Assembly: GCA_934680015.1 (NCBI GenBank)
Contig: CAKUSP010000005.1
Span: 62,001 to 126,000, forward strand
Length of the DNA stretch: 64,000 nucleotides
Direction: 5' to 3'
Source of the DNA: an uncultured Bacteroidales bacterium
Lineage (GTDB): Bacteria > Bacteroidota > Bacteroidia > Bacteroidales > UBA932
Each line of letters starts with the position of its first letter. The stretch's first letter is position 1. Position numbers and translations under genes: made by a program. The notes beneath the pieces are model-generated. The model ran no database searches, was not told the origin of the DNA, and worked only from the letters and a program-made list of their open reading frames with translations. Positions 42,712 through 52,566 of the stretch are shown piece by piece.

Positions 42712-45303
42712 ATGGGAAAGAAGACTGAAGATACACCTATGCTGAAACAGTACTTTGCTGTTAAGGCACAGCATCCGGAGGCTATGCTTCTTTATCGCGT
42801 GGGCGATTTTTATGAAACCTATTCGGATGATGCTCTTATAGCCAGTAAGGTACTTGGTTTGGTTCTTACTAAGCGTTCAAATGGTGATAAGGAACCTACT
42901 CCCATGGCGGGCTTTCCCCATCATGCCATAGAAACATATCTTCAGAAACTGGTTCGCGCCGGCTATAAGGTCGCGATATGTGACCAGCTTGAAGATCCGG
43001 CCCTTGTAAAGACTAAACTCGTAAAGCGTGGTGTCACTGAGATTTTGACTCCCGGAATAGCGTTCGGGGAAGGTATGCTTGAACAGAAGGAGCATAACTT
43101 CCTGGTAGGGTTGGATTTTGACAATAACCTTTGTGGCGCGGCTTTTCTGGATGTATCCACGGGTACATTTCAAGTGGCTCAAGGGAGTATTGAATATATA
43201 TCAGCATTACTTAATTCGTTCAAGGCAAAAGAATTAGTGGTAAAGCGCGAGTTAAGGACTTCCGTTAGTGAAAAGTTCCCGGATTATTACATCTCGTGTA
43301 TAGACGAGTGGGCTTTCGTTTACGATTCTGATTATGAAAAACTATGCAGGCAATTTGATGTCAAGAGTCTAAAGGGTTTCGGTGTAGAGTCGTTCCCTTT
43401 GGCTTTGTGTGCCGCCGGGGCACTGCTCTTTTATCTCGAACAGACCCAGCATGTCGGACTTAAGAATATATGTAGCATATCCCGTATCGATGAAGGAAAA
43501 TTCGTGTGGATGGACCAATTCACATTCCGTAACCTTGAAGTATTTTCTTCTTCTGCGGGAAAAGAAGGCTCGAGCCTTGTAGAGTGCATAGACAGATGCC
43601 TTACCCCTATGGGGGCGCGTCTTTTGCGCTCTTGGCTTACCATGCCCATTTTCTCAATCCCTCAACTAAATGCCCGTTATGATATTGTCCAATTCTTCAT
43701 GGATAACGATGGCGCGTTTGCTGAATGCCAATTGCATCTGCAGGATGTAGGGGATTTGGAGCGCATAATATCGCGTGCTGCCACGGGCAAGATTCAGCCA
43801 CGAGAGATGAAATCCCTGTCTCGCTCTCTAAAACAGATGACACCTATAGCCCAATTGGCAAATACTTCACAAGTGGAAGCCTTGGTATCATTAGGTAAAA
43901 ACATGGATGGATGCGAGGCTTTGATAGAAAGAATCGACAGAACATTATCGGATAACCCTGCGACGCAAGTGGGAAAGGGAGAAGTGATAGCTTCTGGGGT
44001 AGATGCCGAACTGGATGAGTTAAGGATTATATCTAAAGGCGGAAAGGACTATCTGATGGAACTTCAGCGCACAGAAGCCGAGCGTACTGGTATAAGTTCC
44101 TTAAAGATAGGCTATAACAATGTGTTCGGCTACTATATAGAAGTAAGGAATTCATCTAAGGATAAGGTTCCGCCAGAGTGGATTCGGAAACAGACACTTG
44201 TCAATGCCGAGAGGTACATCACAGAGGAACTTAAGAATTACGAAGAGAAAATTCTAGGAGCAGAGGGCAGAATATACGAATTGGAATCCAAGATTTATTC
44301 CGATTTGGTTTCGTACATAGGAAAGTTTATAAAGACCATACAGCGTAATTGCGGAGTCGTGGCTCAGGTGGATGTGCTTCAGGGCTTTGCACAGCAGGCT
44401 TTAGATAGGAATTATTGCCGTCCGCAGCTTGATGACTCGACAACATTAGACATTAAGGCCGGTAGGCACCCTGTGATAGAATGCAACATGCCGATTGGCC
44501 AGGAATATGTTCCAAATGACCTACACCTTGATAGCAAAAAGGAACAGATTATGATTCTAACAGGGCCAAATATGTCAGGTAAGTCTGCTCTTTTGCGCCA
44601 GAGTGCTCTCATTGTGCTTATGGGGCAGATAGGATCGTTCGTCCCTGCCCAAAGCGCTCATTTCGGTGTTTTCGATAAGATATTTACGCGTGTGGGGGCG
44701 AGTGACAATATATCTAAGGGAGAATCCACTTTCATGGTAGAGATGCTGGAGACTTCTATGATCTTGCATAATCTAAGTGCGCGTTCACTTGTACTTTTGG
44801 ATGAGATAGGCCGAGGTACTTCCACTTATGATGGCATGTCGATAGCTCGTGGAATCGTGGAGTATATTTATAAATACGGGAAAGGTGCCAAGACATTATT
44901 TGCTACTCATTATCACGAGCTTAATGATTTGGCGGATGAATACCCTCGCGTAGTCAATTACCATGTTGCTGTAAAGGAAGAAGGGAAAAATATAGTGTTT
45001 TTACGAAAATTGCTCCCAGGAGGGGTAGCTCATAGTTTCGGAATCCATGTAGCGAGAATGGCAGGGATGCCAAAAGAGGTAATAGAGGTCGCTGAGAGGA
45101 CTCTACATAATCTTGAAATGGGGGGTGCTTCAAATGCTGGTGGGAACGCGTCTTCGGAAATGCAACTATCCCTTTTCCAACTCGATGATCCTGTGTTGAG
45201 TTCTGTTAGGGATCAGCTTTCCGATGCTGATCTTAATAATATGACTCCACTTCAAGCATTTGATCTGCTTAGACATTTAAAAGAGGAGTTGGGAGTAGTA
45301 TGA
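42712..45303 (+). CDS. mutS: DNA mismatch repair protein MutS
   Basis: MutS recognises mismatches and starts repair with MutL. The 863-residue protein has the mismatch-binding F-x-E motif in GDFYETY (about residue 29), the clamp and lever domains, Walker A GPNMSGKS (618-625), Walker B LVLLDEIGRGTSTYDG, the ATPase loop ATHYHEL and the C-terminal helix-turn-helix. Length is standard. Its stop overlaps the start of the next gene (ATGA). Confidence 0.96.
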   Translation: MGKKTEDTPMLKQYFAVKAQHPEAMLLYRVGDFYETYSDDALIASKVLGLVLTKRSNGDKEPTPMAGFPHHAIETYLQKLVRAGYKVAICDQLEDPALVKTKLVKRGVTEILTPGIAFGEGMLEQKEHNFLVGLDFDNNLCGAAFLDVSTGTFQVAQGSIEYISALLNSFKAKELVVKRELRTSVSEKFPDYYISCIDEWAFVYDSDYEKLCRQFDVKSLKGFGVESFPLALCAAGALLFYLEQTQHVGLKNICSISRIDEGKFVWMDQFTFRNLEVFSSSAGKEGSSLVECIDRCLTPMGARLLRSWLTMPIFSIPQLNARYDIVQFFMDNDGAFAECQLHLQDVGDLERIISRAATGKIQPREMKSLSRSLKQMTPIAQLANTSQVEALVSLGKNMDGCEALIERIDRTLSDNPATQVGKGEVIASGVDAELDELRIISKGGKDYLMELQRTEAERTGISSLKIGYNNVFGYYIEVRNSSKDKVPPEWIRKQTLVNAERYITEELKNYEEKILGAEGRIYELESKIYSDLVSYIGKFIKTIQRNCGVVAQVDVLQGFAQQALDRNYCRPQLDDSTTLDIKAGRHPVIECNMPIGQEYVPNDLHLDSKKEQIMILTGPNMSGKSALLRQSALIVLMGQIGSFVPAQSAHFGVFDKIFTRVGASDNISKGESTFMVEMLETSMILHNLSARSLVLLDEIGRGTSTYDGMSIARGIVEYIYKYGKGAKTLFATHYHELNDLADEYPRVVNYHVAVKEEGKNIVFLRKLLPGGVAHSFGIHVARMAGMPKEVIEVAERTLHNLEMGGASNAGGNASSEMQLSLFQLDDPVLSSVRDQLSDADLNNMTPLQAFDLLRHLKEELGVV

Positions 45304-47477
45304 ACAGGAGGAGCATTATGGTACTAGTGTTCTGTGTAGTAGGCTCTTTATTTAGGGTCTATGCACAAGAAAAAGTGGATACACTTTCGGCTGCTATAGT
45401 GCGAACAGACAAGGAAAAACTCGCAGCAAGGTCTCAAACAAGCATGCAAAAACTCGATACTGTTAAGATTAGAAGAGGCTTTGCTGTATTGGGAAGTCCG
45501 GATTTGATAAAAACACTTCAGATGTTTCCAGGAGTGTCCAGTGGAACTGAACTTTCAAGCGGACTTTATGTTAGAGGTGGAGATGGATCAGATAATTTAT
45601 TCCTTTTAGATGGGGTGCCACTGTATCAGGTAAGTCATGTGATAGGGCTGTTTTCTTCTTTTAACACTGATGTTACAGAGGATGTCGAATTTTATAAAGG
45701 AGGATTTCCTGCTAGATATGGAGGACGACTTTCTTCTGTAGTGGATGTGGGCGTTAAGACAGGCAGTTTTACAAAATGGAAAGGCAGTGCTTCATTGGGG
45801 TTAATAGATGGCCGAATTCAAATAGAAGGCCCTATTGTTAAGAATAAGACAAGCATTAATATAGGTGTTAGGCGCACTTGGCTTGATCTGATAAAATCTT
45901 TAGCAATGGGAGTGGTTCGATTGCGAGGAAATTCTGAAAATATAGAAGACGTCATGAGTTACACGCATTATGACTTTGGCGATGTAAACTTAAAGTTGAC
46001 ACACCTCCTTGGAGAAACAGGGAAATTGAGCTTCTCTGCATACTATGGGCATGATGTTCTTTCCGCAAAGGGTAATATGAATTCGGAAACCGATTCGGAC
46101 TCGGAGTCACATCTGGCAACGCGTCTTAAATGGGGAAATATATTATCTTCTTTTCGTTTTGAGAAGTTTTGGCCACAAAACGGATGGTCTACGGACACAA
46201 AACTATACTATACGAATTACACCTCTGACATAAGAATGGATACATATGTAAAGGAAATATCGACATCCGATGATGAGCCATCGCAAAAAACGGAAATTAA
46301 CCTAAACGAGTGTGATTTATCGAGAATCCATGATGTAGGTCTTTCTTCCGATTGGCTTTTCGATAGAGTGGATGGACATCATGTTCGAGTAGGTATTGGC
46401 GCAGTAGGGCATATGTATGATCCGTATCGTAAGTTGGATATGGAATTGAAAATGAATAATATGAAATACGATGAACTCCATAATGCTAATTCTGTAGAGT
46501 ATTTGGGTGCAGAGGTGGGTCTTTACATTGAAGATGAGATTAATTTAGTCGATCATTTAGTGGCAAATTTCGGCCTTCGGGAGTCAGCATATTTCGTTAA
46601 GGGTAGTTTTTATAATAGTTTGGAGCCTCGATTGGCCCTTAAGTATGATGTAAATAAAAAATTTACATTAAAGACTTCTTATGCCAGAATGAGCCAATTT
46701 TCGCATCTTGTATCTGCATGTTACATGGATTTGCCGTCGAATTTGTGGATGCCTTCTACTTCCAAGGTAAAGCCTATGTCTTCGGATCAATTCGTGCTAG
46801 GAGCTACGTTCCATCCTTCGGGAGAATGGATGGTGGATGTGGAGGCTTTCTACAAGAAAATGAACCATTTGTACGAATATAATGGGACTAACACTTTTCT
46901 GCCAAGTCTAGACAGATGGGAAATGGATTACATGGAAGGGCAAGGAAGAGCTTATGGTGCTGAATTGTCTGTGGAGTATTCCGCGCAGAAGTTCTCGGGT
47001 GCATTGTATTATACTCTCTCATGCAGCGAAAGACTTTTCCCGTCATATTATTACACCTGGTTTCCAGACAGAAATGACAATAGGCATAAACTCACGCTTA
47101 ATGCAAGTTATCGCTTTAGCCGTAATTTTGAAGTTTATGCTTGCTGGACCTATCACACAGGGAATCGTTTTACAGCTGCCAGTTCTGTAACATGGAACAC
47201 TTCTGAAGAAGATGGTTCGTATGAGTCTCCGACATATATCTACAGTATGCCGAATAACTATCATTTGCCAGATTACCACAGGTTGGATGTAGGATTAAAT
47301 TGGCATAAAAGAATGGCTAATGGGAAGAGTCGTACACTTAATATAAGTGTGTATAATGCTTATAACCGCTTGAATGCCTTTTTCGGGTCGGTCGATGTGG
47401 CTGCTGATAAGATAGTGGGAATCGCGTATGGGATAGTTCCGATTATTCCTAGCATAAGTTATATGTGGAGGTTTTAG
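45300..47477 (+). CDS. TonB-dependent receptor with plug domain
   Basis: The 725-residue outer-membrane protein has a signal peptide (about 1-22, ending RVYA). The plug domain carries LKTLQMFPGVSSGTELSSGL-like sequence, LYVRGGDGSDNLFLLDGVP and the Bacteroidota pattern FYKGGFPARYGGRLSSVVDV. A long barrel ending YMWRF completes it. It lacks the N-terminal carboxypeptidase-regulatory-like domain often found in this DUF4249-linked group. The ATGA overlap with mutS implies translational coupling, an odd pairing of functions. The lipoprotein downstream is its likely partner. Confidence 0.85.
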   Translation: MNRRSIMVLVFCVVGSLFRVYAQEKVDTLSAAIVRTDKEKLAARSQTSMQKLDTVKIRRGFAVLGSPDLIKTLQMFPGVSSGTELSSGLYVRGGDGSDNLFLLDGVPLYQVSHVIGLFSSFNTDVTEDVEFYKGGFPARYGGRLSSVVDVGVKTGSFTKWKGSASLGLIDGRIQIEGPIVKNKTSINIGVRRTWLDLIKSLAMGVVRLRGNSENIEDVMSYTHYDFGDVNLKLTHLLGETGKLSFSAYYGHDVLSAKGNMNSETDSDSESHLATRLKWGNILSSFRFEKFWPQNGWSTDTKLYYTNYTSDIRMDTYVKEISTSDDEPSQKTEINLNECDLSRIHDVGLSSDWLFDRVDGHHVRVGIGAVGHMYDPYRKLDMELKMNNMKYDELHNANSVEYLGAEVGLYIEDEINLVDHLVANFGLRESAYFVKGSFYNSLEPRLALKYDVNKKFTLKTSYARMSQFSHLVSACYMDLPSNLWMPSTSKVKPMSSDQFVLGATFHPSGEWMVDVEAFYKKMNHLYEYNGTNTFLPSLDRWEMDYMEGQGRAYGAELSVEYSAQKFSGALYYTLSCSERLFPSYYYTWFPDRNDNRHKLTLNASYRFSRNFEVYACWTYHTGNRFTAASSVTWNTSEEDGSYESPTYIYSMPNNYHLPDYHRLDVGLNWHKRMANGKSRTLNISVYNAYNRLNAFFGSVDVAADKIVGIAYGIVPIIPSISYMWRF

Positions 47478-47479
47478 TG

Positions 47480-48358
47480 ATGAAAAGATACTTTGTTTGT
47501 ATAGTTATGTTTGTGTTTTGCGTTTCGTGCGAGTACCAGTTCGATGTCGAGTCTTCTGATGAGGCTCCGAAATTATTCATCGAATCTATCGCCGGATTCG
47601 ATGATAAATTGACGTATATGAAGGTAATGAAAACTACGCCTATCGGAAATCCAAGACAGAGTGGGGAAGAGTATGAGTTGCAATGGAAAAACTTAACTTT
47701 TGATGGCAAAGAAGTCCCTATGTATAAGGAGGAAGGACAGCCGTTCTATTATTATCCTGAATTAGATGACAAAACTTCAGAGATATTCTTAAAGATGAAA
47801 GCAGAAGGCATGAAAGATATCTCGGCTTATACAATAGTTCCACCTAAACCAGAGGTAAGTGTAAAATATGATCTTCTATCGGATAGAATTCTGTGGAAAC
47901 TTAACATCTCGGGATCATCATATTATGCAATTGCCCTTTATCTCAAAACGGAAGGAGATGGCGGAACACTCGAGGGTAGGTGGGAAGAGGTTAGCGTGTA
48001 TAATAATTTAGATGGGATGAGTCTATTGGAGATGCTCTCATCTTCTTTTAAGACGATAGAGTGGAGAACATATTTTTCTTCATATCCATTAACTCTTTTT
48101 CGCAGAGAAGAAACGGAAGGTGGCGTGCTTTCCCTAGCTTCAGATAAAATGGAAGGAGAGTATAAGGTGGAGGTATATTCGCTTTCTGACTCGGCCTATG
48201 GATATCTAAATGCTATATATAATCAAAGTAACAATTATCTGGGGATGTTAGGTTTGAGCCCTCCGAATTTCGCTTATTCTAACATAGAGGGGGGATATGG
48301 AGTCCTCGGTGCTGTGAGAAAGACAGAAAAACTTATTAGTGTTGAGTCTAATCCTTAA
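47480..48358 (+). CDS. DUF4249-family lipoprotein
   Basis: The protein of about 292 residues has a lipoprotein signal with lipobox VFCVSC (Cys at about 16). A beta-rich domain follows, with a segment ISAYTIVPPKPEVSVKYDLL typical of DUF4249 proteins, which occur immediately downstream of TonB receptors in Bacteroidota. I chose the second ATG (47480) because it gives a clean signal peptide; the upstream ATG lies inside the receptor gene. It probably forms a surface complex with the receptor. Its end overlaps the convergent DUF2147 gene by 11 bases. Confidence 0.75.
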   Translation: MKRYFVCIVMFVFCVSCEYQFDVESSDEAPKLFIESIAGFDDKLTYMKVMKTTPIGNPRQSGEEYELQWKNLTFDGKEVPMYKEEGQPFYYYPELDDKTSEIFLKMKAEGMKDISAYTIVPPKPEVSVKYDLLSDRILWKLNISGSSYYAIALYLKTEGDGGTLEGRWEEVSVYNNLDGMSLLEMLSSSFKTIEWRTYFSSYPLTLFRREETEGGVLSLASDKMEGEYKVEVYSLSDSAYGYLNAIYNQSNNYLGMLGLSPPNFAYSNIEGGYGVLGAVRKTEKLISVESNP

Positions 48359-48776
48359 CGCGATGCCAATCCATCGTCCTTCCTATCCATCCTTTTTTAT
48401 CTAGGGAACCATGGACTTTTAGAACATTTCCATCGACTTTCATTGTGCAATAGTAGGTTTTACCATCGGTAGGATCATATATTTTACCATCACCATATTT
48501 ATCGCCTTTTTTCTTAAGATCATGAAGCATATTTAGCCCCATGATTTCGCGTGAGCGTAATTCGGGATTAGGGTTTAGCAAATCCGTGTAAGGAATTCCA
48601 TTAGGGTCTGTCGGTTCTGCGAGCCATACTATTCTCCCATTATAATGGTCACCTTCCTGATATACTTCTACGATGGCACTACCATCGTCTAATTTCCATT
48701 TTCCGAGAACATTTTGCGCAAAAGCTCCAATAGAAGACATCACTAAGAGAGCGATAAAAAGAAAGAATCGTTTCAT
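48348..48776 (-). CDS. DUF2147 secreted protein
   Basis: The 142-residue protein has a signal peptide (MKRFFLFIALLVMSSIGAFA then Q). The DUF2147 lipocalin-like domain has GKWKLDDGSAIVEVYQEGDH, then YNGRIVW, then KKGDKYGDGKIYDPTDGKTY and the ending GRTMDWHRVKD. The start at 48776 is chosen because the reading frame further upstream runs through a tRNA gene. Function is unknown; the fold suggests small-molecule binding in the periplasm. Confidence 0.82.
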   Translation of the reverse strand: MKRFFLFIALLVMSSIGAFAQNVLGKWKLDDGSAIVEVYQEGDHYNGRIVWLAEPTDPNGIPYTDLLNPNPELRSREIMGLNMLHDLKKKGDKYGDGKIYDPTDGKTYYCTMKVDGNVLKVHGSLDKKGWIGRTMDWHRVKD

Positions 48777-48792
48777 AATGTGTAAAAATATG

Positions 48793-48877
48793 TGCCTCGG
48801 ACGAGACTCGAACTCGTACAGCCATTTCTGGCCAAGGGATTTTAAGTCCCTCGTGTCTACCATTCCACCACCAAGGC
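48793..48877 (-). tRNA. tRNA-Leu (anticodon UAA)
   Basis: The 85-base gene folds as a class II tRNA. The acceptor arms are GCCTTGG and CCGAGGC with discriminator A. The anticodon stem AGGGA/TCCCT encloses loop CTTAAAA (anticodon TAA). There is a long variable arm (TGGCCAGAAATGGCTG) and a T arm with GTTCGAGTC. CCA is not encoded. It lies 16 bases upstream of the DUF2147 start, on the same strand. Confidence 0.95.
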
Positions 48878-48893
48878 AACACTTATATTTTGG

Positions 48894-48901
48894 CAAATTT
48901 A
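48894..48901 (-). promoter_or_regulatory. -7 element of the tRNA-Leu gene
   Basis: On the minus strand TAAATTTG matches TAnnTTTG and ends 16 bases before the tRNA 5' end, a suitable distance for its transcription start. Confidence 0.55.
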
Positions 48902-48918
48902 ATAATAAAAAGTTAAAT

Positions 48919-50214
48919 CTAAAAATAACGCCTCTCTTGTTTTACTAAAGAAATAAAAATAAATAGCATAGTGGAGAAGGAAAGTAGCGATGTTCCACCA
49001 TAGCTAATGAATGGCAGGGGGATTCCGATAACAGGCATCAGCTTGATAGTCATACCTATATTAATTACAAGATGCATGAAGAAACATGCGGCTATACAGT
49101 AACCATAAATGCGAGTAAAAGGTTCACGACTCTTTTCGGAAACTTTAAGAATTTGCCATATAAGAAAGACGAATAGGGAGATAAGAACAAAACAACCCAC
49201 GAATCCGAACTCTTCGCCTATAGTGCAGAAGATAAAGTCGGTGCTTTGTTCTGGGACAAAACCGAAGGTGGTTTGAGTGCCCTGTAGATATCCTTTTCCG
49301 CTAAATCCACCGGAGCCAATCGCGATAAGGGATTGGTTTACATTATATCCAGCACCCATAGGATCTTCTTTCATCCCGAGTAGCACTTCAATACGAAGTT
49401 TCTGATGAGGTTTTAGTACATTATTGAAAATAAAGTCTGTGGAAAAAATGGTAATGGCTCCTATTATGGCTATTAACGAGGTGGTAAGTCGTAACTGACG
49501 CCTCTTTTTAAATGAATTTGCCCCGTGTTTCCGAAGCAAGAAATAGTATATAGAGAGAATTACTATCAAGGCGGTAAGTGGAATCCATGGAGAGAACATG
49601 ATAGACATTATAAAAAGCACTATTATTAGGGCGAAAAGAGCTATCCACCAGCCCGATAAGCCCTCCCTGTAGAGGACAAACACATAGCCTAGATAGACGA
49701 GCACCGTGCCGGTTTCTTTTTCGGCCAATATCAATAGCACAGGAAGTCCGAGTATGGCAATAGTAGTTAGTATGTCTTGCCAATTTTTGACATTAAATCC
49801 ATGACCTCTAAGGAAATGGGCTAATAATAGGGAAGTTGTGATTTTAGATAGTTCGCATGGTTGAAAACTAATAGGTCCTAATTTAAACCAAGACTTAGAG
49901 CCATTGACCTCACTACCTAAGAGTACAGTCAAAAATAGTAAAACTAATATAAGAAGGTATGAAGGGGTAGAAATGACTTCCCATAGGTAAGGTTTTATAA
50001 GAAAGAGAATTACAATACCGACTATTAGGGAAATGCTGGCCCACAGTAGTTGTTTTCCCGCTCTGGTACTAAGGCTAAGAAGAGGAAGATTTTCTTCAAC
50101 CGTGTGTCCTGCTGCGTAAATACTAACTATTCCTGTGGCGACAAGGAGTAGATAGCAGATAATAATCTTCCATTCAATCGTCTGTCTTATACTTCTATTT
50201 ATATTGTTACCCAT
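48919..50214 (-). CDS. rodA: rod-shape peptidoglycan polymerase RodA
   Basis: RodA is the SEDS-family glycosyltransferase of the elongasome and works with PBP2. The 431-residue protein has about ten membrane helices. It has the conserved SEDS motifs GSEVNGSKSWFKLGPISFQP, EKETGTVL, VPEQSTDFIFCTIGEEFGF and the C-terminal GIPLPFISYGGTSLL. Its first codon overlaps the stop of mrdA by 1 base. It is the last gene of the mre operon on the minus strand. Confidence 0.95.
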   Translation of the reverse strand: MGNNINRSIRQTIEWKIIICYLLLVATGIVSIYAAGHTVEENLPLLSLSTRAGKQLLWASISLIVGIVILFLIKPYLWEVISTPSYLLILVLLFLTVLLGSEVNGSKSWFKLGPISFQPCELSKITTSLLLAHFLRGHGFNVKNWQDILTTIAILGLPVLLILAEKETGTVLVYLGYVFVLYREGLSGWWIALFALIIVLFIMSIMFSPWIPLTALIVILSIYYFLLRKHGANSFKKRRQLRLTTSLIAIIGAITIFSTDFIFNNVLKPHQKLRIEVLLGMKEDPMGAGYNVNQSLIAIGSGGFSGKGYLQGTQTTFGFVPEQSTDFIFCTIGEEFGFVGCFVLISLFVFLIWQILKVSEKSREPFTRIYGYCIAACFFMHLVINIGMTIKLMPVIGIPLPFISYGGTSLLSFSTMLFIFISLVKQERRYF

Positions 50215-52055
50215 TATTTCTTTTCCACATTCATTAGATTAGCATCACGAACATAATTTTCCAGCCAGAGTCTGGATGGAGCGATTTCTCCATTAAGATA
50301 TTTTTCTATGATAAGAGAGGATAGGGGACAAGCCCAACGCGCACCGAATCCGGCGTTTTCAATGTATGCTGCAACGGCAATTTTAGGATTTTCGCGCGGT
50401 GCGAAGCAGATAAAGACTGAATGGTCGGCACCGTGCGGGTTCTCGGCGGTGCCGGTTTTCCCGCACACATCAAGTCCCTCGATGGCGGCCAGGGTCGCGG
50501 TGCCACCAGCCCCTACTCCGGCATTCACGGCCTTCCACATTCCTTCAATCGCATTTTCAAAATAAATGGAGTCCACTTTTGTGTAGTGTTTTTCCTTGAA
50601 TTTCGAATCTATCTTGACTTGATCTCCATCCTTAATTATGTGAGGTGTAATATAATACCCACGATTGGCTATGGTAGCACAAAGATTAGCGATTTGCAAT
50701 GGAGTCGCTCCTATTTCACCTTGGCCGATTGAAAGAGAAACCACTGAAGAGAATTTCCAACGACCCTTCCCATAAAATTTATCGTATAAGCTTGATTTGG
50801 GTATAGTTCCACCCAATTCCCCAGGCACATCGCTCCCTAGCGGAGCGCCGAAACCAAAACTACATACATAATCCCTCCATGCATCGAACGCTTCCGATGT
50901 TGAAGAGTACTGAGGATTTTCCAAAATATCCTTAAAGACATAGCAAAAGTAACTATTGCAGGAGGTCATTATGGCGTCTGTGAAATTAAGGGGAGAGCGA
51001 TGTTTGTGGCATCCGAGTTTTCTGCTAGGGGTATAGTAAAATCCCATATTGCATGGATGCATGTCTCTTACTTTAAGTACACCCTCTTGTAACCCGATTA
51101 GCCCGTTCACTAATTTGAATACGGAGCCTGGCGGGTAAGAGGCTTGAACTGGGCGGTTAAAGAGAGGCTTGTCGGGATTAGACGCAAGATCTTGGTATCG
51201 GTTTCTTATATCACTAAGGTCTTGAACATCGATACCTGGACTAGTTACAAGTGCCAGTATTTCCCCGGTAGATGGCTCTATTGCAATGAGGCTTCCGCGC
51301 TTATTTTGCATAAGAGATTGGCCATATTGTTGGAGGTGAGCATCTATCGTGGTGGTTACATCCTTTCCAGGAACAGCGTGAAGGTCATCTTTTCCTTCGT
51401 TAAAGGAAGTAAGAACGCGGTTCCGTGAATCCCTAAGAAAAATGCTATATCCTTTTTCTCCACGTAAATCTTTTTCCCTAGTTGCTTCTAGTCCTGTTAG
51501 CCCAGCGTAATCTCCACTTTTATATTCTGGATGATTCTTTATGTAATCAGCATCTACTTCACCTACATATCCCAAAAGATTACCTCCTGCGTTGAATGGG
51601 TAGTTGCGAGTGTTTCGTAATTGAGCATGAAAACCAGGAAACCAATATTGCATTTCGGCGAAATGGACATACACCATTTCATCTACATTTTGAAGAAAAG
51701 GTAGCGTTTTATATCCTATCTTTGTTCTATATGTTCTGTAGTAGTCGAGCTTCTCTTTTAGAAAGTCTTGCCCTATTCCTAGTACTGAGCACAATGCCAT
51801 AGTGTCTAGGGAGGTTATTTCCCGAGGAGTAACCATAATATCGTAGCAAGTTTTGTTTCCCACAAGTATGAGCCCATCCCTATCATGGATAATACCTCGT
51901 GGAGGGTATATGGTTTCTTTGAAGATGGAATTGTTAAGCGCGTCTGTTTTATATCTGGTGTCGATTATTTGAATGTAAAATAATCTAGCCACTAGAATAA
52001 AGGCGGCGAAGATAAGCCCGAGTATAATTTTAGTATAACGTGAGGAATCAGACAT
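50214..52055 (-). CDS. mrdA: penicillin-binding protein 2 (transpeptidase of the elongasome)
   Basis: The 613-residue protein has one N-terminal membrane helix, then the dimerisation domain (YPPRGIIHDRDGLILVGN). The transpeptidase domain has the SxxK serine in ASYPPGSVFK, the second motif SCN (MTSCNSYFC) and KTGTAENPHG. It crosslinks the glycan made by RodA. It overlaps rodA by 1 base and lies 2 bases after mreD. Confidence 0.95.
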   Translation of the reverse strand: MSDSSRYTKIILGLIFAAFILVARLFYIQIIDTRYKTDALNNSIFKETIYPPRGIIHDRDGLILVGNKTCYDIMVTPREITSLDTMALCSVLGIGQDFLKEKLDYYRTYRTKIGYKTLPFLQNVDEMVYVHFAEMQYWFPGFHAQLRNTRNYPFNAGGNLLGYVGEVDADYIKNHPEYKSGDYAGLTGLEATREKDLRGEKGYSIFLRDSRNRVLTSFNEGKDDLHAVPGKDVTTTIDAHLQQYGQSLMQNKRGSLIAIEPSTGEILALVTSPGIDVQDLSDIRNRYQDLASNPDKPLFNRPVQASYPPGSVFKLVNGLIGLQEGVLKVRDMHPCNMGFYYTPSRKLGCHKHRSPLNFTDAIMTSCNSYFCYVFKDILENPQYSSTSEAFDAWRDYVCSFGFGAPLGSDVPGELGGTIPKSSLYDKFYGKGRWKFSSVVSLSIGQGEIGATPLQIANLCATIANRGYYITPHIIKDGDQVKIDSKFKEKHYTKVDSIYFENAIEGMWKAVNAGVGAGGTATLAAIEGLDVCGKTGTAENPHGADHSVFICFAPRENPKIAVAAYIENAGFGARWACPLSSLIIEKYLNGEIAPSRLWLENYVRDANLMNVEKK

Positions 52056-52057
52056 TG

Positions 52058-52564
52058 TTAGTTCCTCCTAAATAGCATAACACTGCAAAGGCAACAGAGT
52101 ACGGTACTGGCAATAGTCGAATATAACCATTTTAATAGGTTAAAAGTAAAAGGCATAGTTCCTGCGCTATCTATAATGATGTAGAAAATGAAGTATGTCC
52201 CACACATTATTCCTATAGAAAGCAGCCTTTCCTTTCCAGAGGTGTATACTAGAGGTGAACTATCTCTAACAGAAAAGACTTCATCGCCATAAACTGCTTG
52301 AAAAACTATGTCCCTAATAAAGGCGCACACAAGAAGCGATATGCTTGTGCTCCCTATGGAAGGGAAGGAAATAAAATCTACGGCAAGTCCAGCGATAAAA
52401 GCTATAAATAGACAAGATATCGTGGAATGCTTTAACGGGAGGAGCAGTATTGCTAGCGGCATAAGGGAGAGTAGCAGATATTGTGACACATTAAGATAAT
52501 TGTTTAACAATACCTGTATTATGCAGAGCGCTATGAATACTAAGACATAGTATGATTTGCTCAT
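52058..52564 (-). CDS. mreD: rod shape-determining protein MreD
   Basis: The 168-residue integral membrane protein has five to six predicted helices, a small soluble loop (about residues 85-110) and LKHSTISCLFIAFIAGLAVD near the middle. The sequence is poorly conserved, as usual for MreD. Its place between mreC and mrdA, with 2-base gaps on both sides, makes the call secure. Confidence 0.88.
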   Translation of the reverse strand: MSKSYYVLVFIALCIIQVLLNNYLNVSQYLLLSLMPLAILLLPLKHSTISCLFIAFIAGLAVDFISFPSIGSTSISLLVCAFIRDIVFQAVYGDEVFSVRDSSPLVYTSGKERLLSIGIMCGTYFIFYIIIDSAGTMPFTFNLLKWLYSTIASTVLCCLCSVMLFRRN

Positions 52565-52566
52565 TG

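Noticed and set aside
48777..48896. Open frame extending the DUF2147 gene upstream
   Set aside because: This stretch is the tRNA-Leu gene; the signal peptide begins at 48776.
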